In this document: in pieces, positions 55,604 through 64,000 of the stretch
Numbering within the stretch: position 1 is the first letter of the stretch
How the letters are laid out: every line of letters begins with the position of its first letter
From: Streptomyces sp. NBC_00239
Lineage (GTDB): Bacteria; Actinomycetota; Actinomycetes; Streptomycetales; Streptomycetaceae
Direction of reading: 5' to 3'
Length of the DNA stretch: 64,000 nucleotides
Assembly: GCF_036194065.1 (NCBI RefSeq)
Contig: NZ_CP108095.1
Location: 6,820,001-6,884,000 of the forward strand
Notes under the pieces: generated by a model
What the model saw: the letters and a program-made list of their open reading frames with translations, nothing else
What the model was told of the DNA's origin: nothing
The model's database searches: none
Program-made: the position numbers and the translations under genes

Positions 55604-56000
55604 CGAGGAGTCGTGCCCGGCCCGTGACGGACCATCCACCAGCACAAGTTCTCGTACGACCAGCCGTGCTGATAGGGATCCCGTCCCTTCTCAGCCGCGG
55701 CACGAGCCCCACGGAACTGCGACCAGGCTTCCTGGATCTCCGCCCGGCACACCTCGTGCAGACTTTTCCAGATCGACTCGTCGTACGGCAGTAGCGGCTT
55801 GGCGTCCCGCCTGTGCCTCGGGTTGTACGCCCGCCCGCCCAACAGCTCACGTACCTCCGGACGCAGCGTGTGCGCCTCCTGGTCGTAGGCGGCCAGCATC
55901 CGACGGATCCTCGACTCCTGAGCGGCTCCCGTGACCCACAACTGCTCCACAAGGGCGGGTCTGGTGAGATCTGCCGCGCCATCGACGTGCCCTCGCCGCC
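55604..56000 (-). pseudogene. Probable fragment of a tyrosine-recombinase-type protein
   Basis: The minus strand has a coherent stretch: ESRIRRMLAAYDQEAHTLRP, YNPRHRRDAKPLLPYDESIW, LHEVCRAEIQEAWSQFRGAR and PYQHGWSYENLCWWMVRHGP. The style resembles the N-terminal part of actinobacterial site-specific integrases, but no catalytic Arg/His/Tyr is visible. It overlaps the end of the phosphatase gene in the antisense direction and is cut by IS sequence upstream. Confidence 0.35.
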
Positions 56001-56010
56001 GCGAACATAC

Positions 56011-56281
56011 GAATCGCCCGCACACTCCGCTTCGACACCGAGATCCGCCGCATCGTCTGCACCACCAACGCGATCGAGTCCGTGAACGCGAGGATCCGCC
56101 GGGCGGTCAAGGCCCGCGGACACTTCCCCAACGAGACCGCCGCCCTGAAGTGCGTCTACATGGCCATCATGTCGCTCGACCCCATCGGCCGTGGTCAGGC
56201 CCGCTGGACCATGCGCTGGAAGACCGCCCTGAACGCCTTCGACATCACCTTCGATGGCCGCCTCTCCGCAGCCCGTCAGTA
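56011..56281 (+). mobile_element. IS256-family transposase remnant (C-terminus)
   Basis: TEIRRIVCTTNAIESVNARI, RRAVKARGHFPNETAALKCV and WTMRWKTALNAFDITFDGRL make up the C-terminal end of an IS256-type (mutator) transposase, with the stop at 56281. The N-terminal two thirds are missing. The downstream flank CACCGTTCGATT at 56301-56312 continues after the inserted ISL3 element as GACAGACCCC at 57939, so the remnant's end was split by that insertion. Confidence 0.85.
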
Positions 56282-56304
56282 ATCCCAACCGCCCGCGCTA
56301 CACC

Positions 56305-56312
56305 GTTCGATT
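56305..56312. repeat. Left target-site duplication GTTCGATT
   Basis: The 8-bp GTTCGATT directly borders the left end of the ISL3-type element and is repeated exactly at 57931-57938 after its right end. Eight bp is the usual duplication length for ISL3 elements. Confidence 0.9.
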
Positions 56313-56349
56313 GGCTCTGGCCCGTAGTCGGTGGTGACGCCGAGTAGCC
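56313..56349 (+). repeat. Left terminal inverted repeat of the ISL3 element
   Basis: 37 bp starting GGCTCTGGCCCGTAG and ending CGAGTAGCC; the reverse complement of the right end with one mismatch at the eleventh base. Confidence 0.93.
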
Positions 56350-56350
56350 G

Positions 56351-57875
56351 TCAGGGCAGGAGGATGCGGTGCCGGAGAAGGCCGAATCCGGCGCGTCCGT
56401 GCATCTGTCTCATGATCCTCTTGGTGCGGGTGTTGACGCCTTCGGTGCGGCCATTGTGGTAAGGCAAGGTGAGGCCGGCGTTCTCGGCGGGCCGGTCGAT
56501 TTCGAGCCCGTTGGTGAGACTTCGCAGGTGGGGCAGGGCGACGGTGCGGGCGGCTGTGATCCAATCGGTGAGTTTCGTGTCGTTGCCCTCGGCTGGTTTC
56601 AGCAGAGCGGCGAAGTCGCGTATGAGATCGGCGAGTGCGGTCATCTCCGGGCAGGCTGCGGCGATCTTCTCCAAGAGGGCCGTTTCCTTCGGGCGTAGAT
56701 TCACGGGGTCGGTGAGCAGGAGGCGGCCGGCGTGACGCACCGTGGTGACGGGGCGGTCGCCTTCGGCGCGGCCCTGGTTGAGGTAGCGGACCAGGAGGTT
56801 TGCGCTGCCGGTGTAGCCCAGCTCCCGGATCTCTTCGAGGAGGTGGGTGACCGGGACGGCCGGTTCCTCAGCACGGCGCCGTCGCAGGTGCTCGCGGTAG
56901 GGGGCGACGAGGGTGGGCCGGTAGGCAGGGGTGAGGCGCAGGGCCTGGGTTTCGGGCATGCGGGCATAGCGTTTGACGGTGTTCAGGGCCAGGCCCAGGC
57001 GGCGGGAGCAGTCGAGGAGGCCGATACCTTGGCCGAGGAGATCGTGGATCTTGTTCCAGCGTTCGCGGGTGGTCTGCTCGCGTATTCCGCCGGGGCGGGG
57101 CGGGTTGATGGTGGCCCAGCAGCCGGTGTGCGCGCGGACCTCGAGCTGGGCTTTGTCGCAGAGGTTGTGCCAGAGGTGCCATCTGTCGCTGACCTGCACC
57201 GCGTCGGGCAGGGCGCGGCGGACGGCCTCGGCGTAGGTGGCCGAGCCGTCCCGGCACACGACCTCAATGCCGGGATGTTCGCGCAGCCAGGACTCCAGGG
57301 TGGCCCTCTCGCGGTCGGGCAGGACCTCGATGCGTCGGCCGGTTTCGGCATCCGTGATGATCGTGGCGTAGCGGTGGCGGCGGCGCAGGGCGAAATCGTC
57401 CACGCCGATCACCCGCGGGATGGCCTGCTTGGGCAGCAGCAGGCGCCGCAGATGCCGCAGTGCGGTGCTGCGGGAGACGGGCACGGCCAGCAGGCCGGCC
57501 AGGCGTGCGGCCGCATAACTCCCGTGCCACCTGCGATATCTGCCCGGCGAGACGCACAGTGCGGCGCTGATGACGCTTCAGCAGTCCGGGAATCTGCTCA
57601 CGGAAGGTCTGCCGGGAGCAGCCCAGAACCGGACAGACCAGCCTTCGTACGCGCAGGTGGACGACGACCGGGCGGCCGTCGACCGGCACGTCCCGCACCG
57701 TCCGGCGGTGGTACCCGTGCACCCTCGCCGCTGGCGTTCGGCACGCCGGACACGGCACCGCCACATCCCGGGTGCGGGCCGTGACCACCACCTTGTCACC
57801 GTCGTCCGTCACGTCCTCGACGGCCAGTGCCGAACCGGAAAACACCGTCCCGATAAGGGGGTTGACATCCATCAC
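56351..57875 (-). pseudogene. ISL3-family transposase, frameshifted
   Basis: The N-terminus (57875 to about 57520) has the zinc-finger cysteines CPACRTPAARVHGYHRR and RRLVCPVLGCSRQTFREQIP. Near 57511-57521 the frame shifts. The rest (57484-56351, 377 aa) holds the DDE domain: PRVIGVDDFALRRRHRYATI, VVCRDGSATYAEAVRRALPD, VSDRWHLWHNLCDKAQLEV and YHNGRTEGVNTRTKRIMRQM. Length and motifs are otherwise complete. Unless the shift is programmed or a read error, the element cannot move by itself. Confidence 0.9.
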
Positions 57876-57893
57876 AAGATCATGATCGCGGAT

Positions 57894-57930
57894 GGCTACT
57901 CGGCGTCACCACCGACTACAGGCCAGAGCC
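57894..57930 (-). repeat. Right terminal inverted repeat of the ISL3 element
   Basis: 37 bp, GGCTACTCGG to GGCCAGAGCC on the plus strand, the reverse complement of 56313-56349 with one mismatch. Confidence 0.93.
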
Positions 57931-57938
57931 GTTCGATT
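57931..57938. repeat. Right target-site duplication GTTCGATT
   Basis: Exact copy of 56305-56312. With it, the sequence before and after the element joins to restore the end of the IS256-type remnant. Confidence 0.9.
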
Positions 57939-57961
57939 GACAGACCCCGACGTGGGGGAGC

Positions 57962-58137
57962 CGCGGCATCCTCGACGCCACCCTCGTCCACCCCGCCCTG
58001 GCTGCCGAGGTCAGCGCCGACCGTGCCATCGACCACGGCGCATCTACCCGCAACCCGCTCCGCTTCCAGCGGCTCCGCCTGGACCGACCGTGGACGATGT
58101 TCCTGAGTTCGGCCAAGGGGCGGCCGCCACGGGCTGA
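57962..58137 (+). pseudogene. C-terminal fragment of an ATP-dependent DNA ligase
   Basis: ILDATLVHPALAAEVSADRA, then NPLRFQRLRLDR, and after a small shift PTVDDVPEFGQGAAATG with a stop at 58137. This matches the OB-fold end of actinobacterial ATP-dependent DNA ligases (HPxLxAEVSxD...RFxRLR...DVP). Everything upstream was lost at the IS256 border. Confidence 0.65.
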
Positions 58138-58362
58138 CCGGCGCCAGATGTTCGCAAGCGGCAGTCGGGGCGAAATGGGGCGAGGCCCGCGACTTCTGTC
58201 CCGGGCCTCGCGTTCTTCGATTCTGAGCCGTGCGTTATCGCTGGCGGCGCAGGATGGGTACGGCAGCACGACGACCGGCACGCGGAGCCATCCAACCCGC
58301 CCAAAGATCATTTCGTTAGGGGTTGTAAGCACGACACAATATTCAGAGTTGCGGGTCAATGA
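58138..58362. other. Intergenic region
   Basis: No gene recognised. An AT-richer patch (CATTTCGTTAGGGGTTGTAAGC) lies near 58305-58335. Confidence 0.3.
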
Positions 58363-59313
58363 TCAGGTTGAGCGCATGACAGTGCGGTGCCACTTTGCGA
58401 TGACGGTCGCGGGGTCGCCGAAATAGGACCAGGGCACTGCGGTTGCTTGGTCGGCGAGCAGCTTGAAGAGGTACGCCGCTTCGCTGTACAGCCCGCCGGC
58501 GCACGTCGCGTGCAGCAAGTAGTTGAAGTCGGCGATGTCCTGCGCCCGGTAGATGCCGTCCCAGTTGACGACCCATGTATCCCAGGTGCGACGGGTATCG
58601 GCGAGTGCTACGTCGGTACTCCAATGCCGACGTAGGAAGAGTGCCATGTCACCCTCACGCTCAAGGCGGTAGCGGTACTCCTCCAGCCGCGCGACCTGCA
58701 GGAGTACGGCGAGTGGCGAGCCCGGCGCAGTGCTGTCCACCACGTCCCGGGCGAAGTCGTACATGGTCCCGTGCGTGCCGTGCCAGCGAGCGGACACATG
58801 GCGCAGCGCTTGATTGTGCGCTTCCCGGTTGTCCTGGTGCCGAAGTTTCAGCTCCTTCCACCAGTGGTTGAATTGGCGGTGCCCACCCGCGTATAGCCGG
58901 GCGATGGTGAGGAGCGATACCCAGGGCACAGGGTCGTAAGGATGTGCGTCGGCCGCGCGAAGGCAGGTCCGTACGGCCATGTCCAGCCGGTCCTGGCCGG
59001 CAGCGCCAGGGTCCCCCGCGGCCACGGCGAGGTTGAAGCAGCGCAGCACCTCTGTATCCGCCCGCAGCACCAGCGCGTCCGGATCACCCGGCCGGGCGGT
59101 GTGCCATTCCTCGGCGATGGTCGTGCCGGCCGTGGACTGGGCGAGCAGGCGCACCCGGTGGGTGCGGCGGTCCCAGTCGTGTCCGGTGGAGTGGAGCAGC
59201 TCGGGAAGACCCTGCCACCGGCCGATGGCGATGTCTTGGCGCGCCTTCGCGAGATCCCGGTCCCTGAGCGTAGCGTCGAATTCGGGAGTGAAGGGCTTGC
59301 TTCCCGGTGTCAT
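58363..59313 (-). CDS. Conserved hypothetical protein, helical, DUF4034-like
   Basis: 316 residues, soluble. DATLRDRDLAKARQDIAIGR, TGHDWDRRTHRVRLLAQSTA and AADAHPYDPVPWVSLLTIAR read as helical repeat segments; later NQALRHVSARWHGTHGTMYD and ADFNYLLHATCAGGLYSEAA. The pattern resembles DUF4034 proteins of Streptomyces, from memory only. Eleven bp separate it from the permease gene upstream in the same direction, so they are co-transcribed. Function unknown. Confidence 0.78.
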   Translation of the reverse strand: MTPGSKPFTPEFDATLRDRDLAKARQDIAIGRWQGLPELLHSTGHDWDRRTHRVRLLAQSTAGTTIAEEWHTARPGDPDALVLRADTEVLRCFNLAVAAGDPGAAGQDRLDMAVRTCLRAADAHPYDPVPWVSLLTIARLYAGGHRQFNHWWKELKLRHQDNREAHNQALRHVSARWHGTHGTMYDFARDVVDSTAPGSPLAVLLQVARLEEYRYRLEREGDMALFLRRHWSTDVALADTRRTWDTWVVNWDGIYRAQDIADFNYLLHATCAGGLYSEAAYLFKLLADQATAVPWSYFGDPATVIAKWHRTVMRST

Positions 59314-59324
59314 GGCCGCGCCCT

Positions 59325-60788
59325 TCAGAAGTCCGTGGCTATGGTGTTGTCAGCGGACGAGGCAGACACGGGTTCCAGGCCTTCGTACTCTTGTTTGATT
59401 CGCTCGGTCTTTGCGGCGTCGAGCCGATCCGGACGGTAGTAGGGGCTCTGCCGGTACACGAACATCGGCACCAGGCCCACGGCGAGACCGCCGATGCCGA
59501 TCCAGATGGCGGTGGCATCGAGTGCGCCCAGCGACTCGACGAACACCCAGAACAGGAACAGCGCCCCGGTCAGCGGCCACAGCCCGCCGAAGATGAAGTT
59601 CGCCGGGTTCTTCAGCAGCACTTTGCGGTAGGCGACGACGACCGCAACTCCGGACAGCCCGTAGTAGACGGCGATCTGGAGTCCGATGGCGGCCACAGCG
59701 CTCTCCAGGATGTCGCCGACCGAGCCCAGCGCATTGGACGCCACAAAGAGCCCGAGGGCGACCGCACCGACAACCACCAGCGCGACCCAGGGTGTCCGGT
59801 AGCGGGGGTGAGAGGCGCCGAGGGCGGCCGGCATGGTGCGGTCGCGGCCCATCGCGAACAGGGAGCGGGTCACCTGGATGAGGGTGGTCTCCAGGGTGGC
59901 AATCGTGGACAGCATGACGGCGACGATCAACAGTTTGCCGCCCCAGCCGGGCCAGAGACGCTCGCCGAGCAGCGCCAGGACGTTGGCGCTGTTGGCCTCG
60001 ATCTCCTCGGCGGTGAGCAGCAGGTTCACAGAGATCGTGAAGACCTCGAACAGGACGAAGACGACGGCGAGGCCAACCAAGCCGGCCAGCCCTGACGTCT
60101 TGCGGCTGTTGCGAGTCTCCTCGCTGAGGTTGCTGGTGACGTCCCAGCCCCAGTAGTAGAACGCCGCGATCAACGCTCCGGCTGCGAAGCCCTGGACGCC
60201 ATCGAAGTGGCTGAAGCCCAGCCAGGACCAGGAGAAGTACTGAACCGCATTGTCATGGAACAAGGCCGCCACGGCGAAGGCGAGCAGTATGAGCAGCTCG
60301 ATGCCAGACATGATCAGCTGGGCGTGGACCGTCAGTCGCGCTCCCTTGAGCACGACGACGAGCATCACCAGGAACCACATCGCGCCGACCACGGTCGCCA
60401 GCGCGGTGTTCTCGGCCAGGTCCGGGGCGAACAGGGACAGTGTCATGCTGCCGGCCGGCAGAGAGCCCGCGACCATGAAGATCGTGGCCGAGACCACCAG
60501 CGCCCAGCCGCTGAGGAAGCCGAGGGAGGGATGGAGGGCACGGGCCACCCATGAGTAGCTGGCGCCGGCGTTGATGTCGAGCTTGCCCAGGTAGTTGAAC
60601 GCCCAGGCGATGCCGAACATGGGTATCGCGCAGTAGAGCAACGCGGCAGGGGCGGCGAAACCGACAGTGCCGACGAGCACCGCTGTGGTCGCCGCCAGGG
60701 AGTAGGCGGGGGCACTGCCGGCTACCGCCATGACAACGCTGTCGAAGGTGCCCAGGACGTTCGCCTGGAGCCCTTTGTGTGTGCTCAT
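59325..60788 (-). CDS. APC-superfamily amino-acid permease
   Basis: 487 residues, 12 predicted helices. The start has VVMAVAGSAPAYSLAATTAV, with the glycine-rich unwound segment of helix 1; GASYSWVARALHPSLGFLSG marks helix 3, and YYWGWDVTSNLSEETRNSRK the loop after helix 6. Related Streptomyces permeases carry amino acids or polyamines; the substrate is unknown. A fragment of another permease lies at 39449. Confidence 0.92.
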   Translation of the reverse strand: MSTHKGLQANVLGTFDSVVMAVAGSAPAYSLAATTAVLVGTVGFAAPAALLYCAIPMFGIAWAFNYLGKLDINAGASYSWVARALHPSLGFLSGWALVVSATIFMVAGSLPAGSMTLSLFAPDLAENTALATVVGAMWFLVMLVVVLKGARLTVHAQLIMSGIELLILLAFAVAALFHDNAVQYFSWSWLGFSHFDGVQGFAAGALIAAFYYWGWDVTSNLSEETRNSRKTSGLAGLVGLAVVFVLFEVFTISVNLLLTAEEIEANSANVLALLGERLWPGWGGKLLIVAVMLSTIATLETTLIQVTRSLFAMGRDRTMPAALGASHPRYRTPWVALVVVGAVALGLFVASNALGSVGDILESAVAAIGLQIAVYYGLSGVAVVVAYRKVLLKNPANFIFGGLWPLTGALFLFWVFVESLGALDATAIWIGIGGLAVGLVPMFVYRQSPYYRPDRLDAAKTERIKQEYEGLEPVSASSADNTIATDF

Positions 60789-61389
60789 GAGATTTTGTGG
60801 TGCCCTTCGGATACGGCCGCTGTCGTCCCGGCAAAGAAGCGCACGGCCACGGGGACGGACAGCGGGGTGGCTGGTCCGGTCCGGGCCGGCCAGTAATCTC
60901 GCGAACAGCAGGCAGAGTTATGGACGGCTTACGAGAAGGAGGTGGCTGCGTCGTGGCAGCGTGAGGTTTTCGGGCACCAACTCATCCACCATGGCGGGCG
61001 GCGTACGCGGGTCCACTCGACTCGGGGGCAGGACCAGACGCGGTTCAGAAGTTCGCATACGTTTCCTCGATCATGCTGGCGTGGCTGTTCGGTGGAGAGG
61101 GATGAGCCCCGAGGACAGCCGAGTCGTCAACCCTCGTGACTGCCGGGTGAGTGGAATCTTCGTGCCGCCTCGAGGGCTCGCAGTCCCGCGGCTTCGCCTC
61201 GATTCTGCCGTCGGGCGACGCGCAGTGGCAGGGCGCGGTGGCCCGTCGCGACTCCGGGTGGAAGAGGACCTTCCGGATTGTTCGACGCACCGGAGACGCG
61301 CTGTGAGAAATTATCGTGTTCCGATAAACCCTGTGGAGATGCTGCGTGCCTCCACGGCTGCTGCTCCGCAGTCAGTCAGGCGGGTGCCG
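60789..61389. other. No recognisable gene
   Basis: About 600 bp upstream of the permease gene. It holds its promoter; the remainder has no motif-bearing frame and borders an IS5-type remnant. Confidence 0.4.
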
Positions 61390-61662
61390 CGTCCGCTGCG
61401 ACCCTGCTGGCGCCGTCTGGCGGAGTGGACCGAGGTCGGCGTGTGGCCCCGCCTGCACGAGGTCGAGGTTCTTCTGGCGAAGCTTCGCCGTGCGGACGCT
61501 CTGGACTTCTCCCGGGCGGCCGTTGACGGCTCCCACATCCGCGCGTGAGAGGTGGCTCCCAGACGGAACGAAGTCTTTGGGGCAGAGCGGGCAGCAAACA
61601 CCACCTGATCACCGATGCCACCGGCATCCCTCTCGCCGTCACGCTGACGGGAACCGGTCCAC
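61390..61662 (+). mobile_element. IS5-family transposase remnant (second)
   Basis: PCWRRLAEWTEVGVWPRLHE, then LDFSRAAVDGSHIRA with the first DDE Asp, and, after a deletion and frame change, GSKHHLITDATGIPLAVTLT. These are consecutive blocks of an IS5-family transposase. The element lies against the broken end of the aminotransferase gene. Confidence 0.82.
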
Positions 61663-61663
61663 G

Positions 61664-62036
61664 CGCAACTGGAACACTCCGGTGGGGTTGTTGGGGAGTT
61701 CACCGACACGACGCGGGGTGTTCGGCCGGAGCGCCGCTGCGACCTCGTCGAGGTCCAGGGCCCAGTTGCGGTCCGGGTCAGAGGGCCACGCCGGTGGCCT
61801 CGCGCAGGGCCATCGGCACGGTCTCGGCGGCCTGGTAGTTCGGGGTCACCACCACGGCGTCGTCCCCGGCGTCGAGCAGGACGTTCATGGCCAGGTAGAG
61901 GGCTTCCTCGGCTCCGGCGAAGCAGATCACGTCGTCCGCGGCGGCGTTCTCGTACGTCTGGGCGATCACCTCGCGCAGGGCCGGATCGCCGAAGGTCTCG
62001 GTGTAACCCAGGGGCAGGTTCTCGCAGCCGGTTCAT
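61664..62036 (-). pseudogene. Aminotransferase class I/II, truncated and frameshifted
   Basis: Minus-strand pieces: LGYTETFGDPALREVIAQTY, ENAAADDVICFAGAEEALYL, GDDAVVVTPNYQAAETVPMA, then after a shift DRNWALDLDEVAAAL and RVVSVNSP. They match residues 50-190 of PLP-dependent aminotransferases. The first part is short and the PLP-lysine half was removed where the IS5 remnant begins. The start overlaps the end of the DauR-like gene (ATGA). Confidence 0.75.
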
Positions 62037-62679
62037 GGTCGGTCCTTCGCGTTCGGTGATCTGAGTTCGGCGAGCGGGCCGTAGACAGTGGAACGGGACA
62101 CCCGCAGGGCGCCGGCGACGACGGGAGCGGCGCGGCGGACCGCGAACACCCGGGCCTCCTCCAGCCGGCCGAGAACGGCCAGGCGGTCCTGGCGGGTCAT
62201 GCGTTCGACGGGGCGCCCCCTCTCGCGGACGTAGCTTCCGATGTGTGCTGGATCCGCTCGGACCAGTCCTGCTCGAATAGTGGCTCCGGGCGCTGCACGG
62301 TGGGGGCGCCGAAGGCGGACAGGATCGCGGCTGCCTGTTCCAGCGGCGTGCGGTCGAGATTGATGCACAGCACCGCCGAGGGCCGGCCCTGCGATCGCGA
62401 AGGACCGCGCTGGCCGATGTCAGTCGGCGGCCGTCGACGAGCAGCTTCTCGTACGGCCCGAAGACGACCTGTGCCGAGGGTTCGAGATCGTCCAGCTCTC
62501 CCAGCAGCGAGGGGTCTCACGCCGCGGGAGGTCATCGGATTCCAGATCCCGAGGACCCGGTCGGTGTCCGGATCATGCAGGACGACCTCCGCGTACGGGC
62601 CGAGCAGCAGCGCGACGGCCTGGGCCACCGGCGCCCACAGCCGAATTCGAGGGTCCTGAGTGTCTTCCACTTCACCCAT
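62033..62679 (-). pseudogene. DauR/YheO-type PAS regulator with three frameshifts
   Basis: The pieces form one protein: PRIRLWAPVAQAVALLLGPY and EVVLHDPDTDRVLGIWNPMT (YheO-like PAS), then GELDDLEPSAQVVFGPYEKL and LLVDGRRLTSASAVLRDR, then GRPSAVLCINLDRTPLEQAA, then RERGRPVERMTRQDRLAVLG and VVAGALRVSRSTVYGPLAEL (DauR helix-turn-helix). The frame changes near 62520, 62385 and 62235, each repaired by one base. The family controls amino-acid catabolism and here would have controlled the aminotransferase that overlaps it. Confidence 0.85.
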
Positions 62680-63137
62680 GCCTGGGCTGTAAGTCCGATC
62701 TGGCTGAAAAGTCCAGAGTCGGCTGGCCAAACGAATCGCGCTCAAGACGCACCGCCCGCTCCTGCAGGAGCCTGCGGGACGTCGGGAGCACTCGGTGGAG
62801 TAGGTCGTTCATCCAGATCTTGCGGTGCGGAGTGAGGCTGGTCACGGAGCGCCGAGCGCCAACCGCCGCAGGCAAGCACACACGCCCAGCTGGACTGCCC
62901 GCACGATCCGGCACTCGCGCGTTTCTCGCGTCCCTGGTCCGGCCCTGTCCACGCTTTGCCCAGTTCGGCTCCTCGACGCGAGCGGAAGTACGTCAGCTGC
63001 CGCCTCGGACTGCCCGCCCGCGCCTCCAGCGTCGTGCCGGGTGCCAGCCCTTTCGCCGTGTGGATGCACACGCTCTATCGAGCTACTCGAGCTGAGCGCC
63101 TCCGCTGAGAGGGCGGAGCCGCGCTGGATTATCGAAG
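62680..63137. other. No recognisable gene
   Basis: About 460 bp between the DauR-like and PucR-type genes. No frame with motifs. Confidence 0.4.
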
Positions 63138-64000
63138 TCACAGGCCGTTGATACGGGCCATCTTCCTCGCGGTCACCGGTGTGAAGTTCGCCGTCATGAA
63201 GCGGCTCGAATGACGGACCTGCCGCGAGTCCACAATCCGAGCCTGCGCCAAAAGCTGGCGGCTGCGCAACGTCACCTCCAGCTCGAACCGGGCACGAGGA
63301 TCACGGAGCTGCGATCCGAAGAGTTTCTCCAATTGGCGCATGCGGTACCGCACGGTCTGCGGATGCACGCTCAAGGCCTTCGCGACCTCCGGGGCGCCTC
63401 CGTGTTCGAGCCAGGCAAGCAGAGTGACCTCGAGCCGCTCGCTCTGGCGTGGGGTCAGGTCCGCGAGCGGCTTCAACCATTGGGCAGCCAACGCCGCGGG
63501 CAGTGTTTCGTCCTGGAGGAGCATCAGAGTGGAGAGATGATCGTCGACGAAGACGGGGCGTATGTCCTGACCTTGGTGGGCCCAGGTGAGGCTGAGCAGG
63601 CGAAGAGCCCAGCGCAGGGAGGACGCGGTATCCGCCAGGGGAACCTCGTGTCCTACAGCTGCGAGGCGGCCGCGCAGCGGGGCCTCCAGCCACGCCCTGG
63701 TGTCCGAGCCCGCGCTTGGAACGAGCAAGCAGGGCCGGCCCGCGAACACGCCAGGGAGGGAGTCGTGCAGGACAGCCGCAAGCTGTTGCATCTCTCCGGG
63801 GGTTGCCAGCATGACGCCCCGCACGGCGGGCGGGAGGGGCCAGGCTGCCTCCTCGGCCAGCTCAGCGAGGGACCGTTGCGGGGTGGCTCTGGCGTCGGTG
63901 AGCGCCTTGAACAGATGCTGCCGTGGCTGGTCGGACGGTGCGCCAGGCTCGTGCCAGTGCCTTGCGGAGGCCCGGTCTGTGGCCCCGTGTCCATCGTGGT
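63138..64000 (-). CDS. PucR-family transcriptional regulator (5' end outside window)
   Basis: 287 residues visible; the frame stays open to base 64000, so the start lies outside. An ATG-like start at 63824 would give a too-short protein. The centre has VFVDDHLSTLMLLQDETLPA; the C-terminal helix-turn-helix is LLAWLEHGGAPEVAKALSVH with PQTVRYRMRQLEKLFG, the PucR HTH_30 signature. The extra C-terminal 35 residues after LRSRQLLAQ are unusual. PucR proteins regulate purine, proline or polyamine use. Confidence 0.88.
   Translation of the reverse strand, partial: HDGHGATDRASARHWHEPGAPSDQPRQHLFKALTDARATPQRSLAELAEEAAWPLPPAVRGVMLATPGEMQQLAAVLHDSLPGVFAGRPCLLVPSAGSDTRAWLEAPLRGRLAAVGHEVPLADTASSLRWALRLLSLTWAHQGQDIRPVFVDDHLSTLMLLQDETLPAALAAQWLKPLADLTPRQSERLEVTLLAWLEHGGAPEVAKALSVHPQTVRYRMRQLEKLFGSQLRDPRARFELEVTLRSRQLLAQARIVDSRQVRHSSRFMTANFTPVTARKMARINGL

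Larger units (their letters stand above)
56313..57930 (-). mobile_element. Complete ISL3-family insertion sequence, 1618 bp
   Basis: Bounded by 37-bp inverted repeats (56313-56349 and 57894-57930) that start GGCTCTGGCC and differ at one position, and flanked by an 8-bp duplication of GTTCGATT. It contains one transposase gene on the minus strand. The ends and duplication are intact, so the insertion is recent, but the transposase carries a frameshift. Confidence 0.93.

Noticed and set aside
54404..55645. 413-codon minus-strand frame in the SpoIIE gene
   Set aside because: Shadow of the SpoIIE and ATPase domains; no motifs.
56732..57784. 350-codon plus-strand frame in the ISL3 element
   Set aside because: Antisense to the transposase, whose zinc-finger and DDE motifs are clear on the other strand.

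Overview
The window looks like chromosomal DNA of a high-GC actinobacterium, most likely Streptomyces. The signs are GC-rich third positions, frequent GTG starts, many ATGA/GTGA stop-start overlaps, an XRE/DUF5753-type regulator, a PAS-SpoIIE-ATPase phosphatase, and DUF3040 and DUF2231 proteins. The gene content (a nar operon, a nitrate transporter, an Acg-type nitroreductase, a hemerythrin, several universal stress proteins, DUF488 proteins) resembles the hypoxia/redox-stress islands known from Streptomyces, and the DosR/DevR regulon genes of mycobacteria. That comparison rests on family knowledge, not on a search.

Layout. 1-6400: end of a P-type ATPase, a universal stress protein, a frameshifted aconitase with a decayed tandem remnant, a frameshifted GAPDH and a cupin-like protein. 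6400-8140: a frameshifted DUF488 gene and a membrane-protein gene cut by an IS5-type remnant. 8139-19026: respiratory nitrate module narGHJI, a cupin, an Acg-like nitroreductase, narK and a hemerythrin. 19200-24900: a decayed gene of unknown family, a DUF2231 membrane protein divergent from a cysteine-rich ArsR-type regulator that overlaps transaldolase, an FAD-dependent reductase and a beta-carbonic anhydrase. 25000-36500: stress and repair genes (two USPs, family 5-like uracil-DNA glycosylase, DUF488, alkyltransferase-like protein), an overlapping SpoIIE phosphatase-USP-GH15-membrane protein operon, a VOC-DUF488 pair and a folE-RibD_C pair. Damaged second copies of several of these lie between them. 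36700-41000: glucose-dehydrogenase-type enzyme, gluconokinase, permease remnant, band-7 protein.

41200-50500 is a cation-homeostasis block: an NhaD/ArsB-type carrier, a CPA1-type antiporter, and a KhtT/KhtU-like regulator-antiporter pair divergent from a NarL-type two-component system, followed by overlapping small membrane proteins. 50500-55600 holds an XRE/DUF5753 regulator, a hemC-like remnant and a 794-residue PAS-GAF-SpoIIE-ATPase signalling protein. 55600-58140 is a mobile-element scar: a complete ISL3-type element with 37-bp inverted repeats and an 8-bp target duplication sits in an IS256-type remnant, next to integrase-like and DNA-ligase fragments. 58360-64000 has a conserved hypothetical, an APC permease, a second IS5-type remnant, a broken aminotransferase, a frameshifted DauR-like regulator and a PucR-type regulator that runs off the window.

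Two features stand out. First, many genes have one intact copy and one decayed copy close by (aconitase, SpoIIE phosphatase, VOC, DUF488, uracil-DNA glycosylase, and a small unnamed family), so the region seems to grow by local duplication and then decay. Second, several otherwise perfect genes (acnA, gap, a DUF488 gene, a dauR-like gene) are split by one or more single-base deletions. These may be real mutations or sequencing errors, and reads would have to settle it. Functionally, the intact genes fit survival under low oxygen, nitrosative/redox stress, DNA damage and ionic stress, with nitrate respiration and carbon rerouting as the metabolic side. No CRISPR array, rRNA or tRNA was seen.
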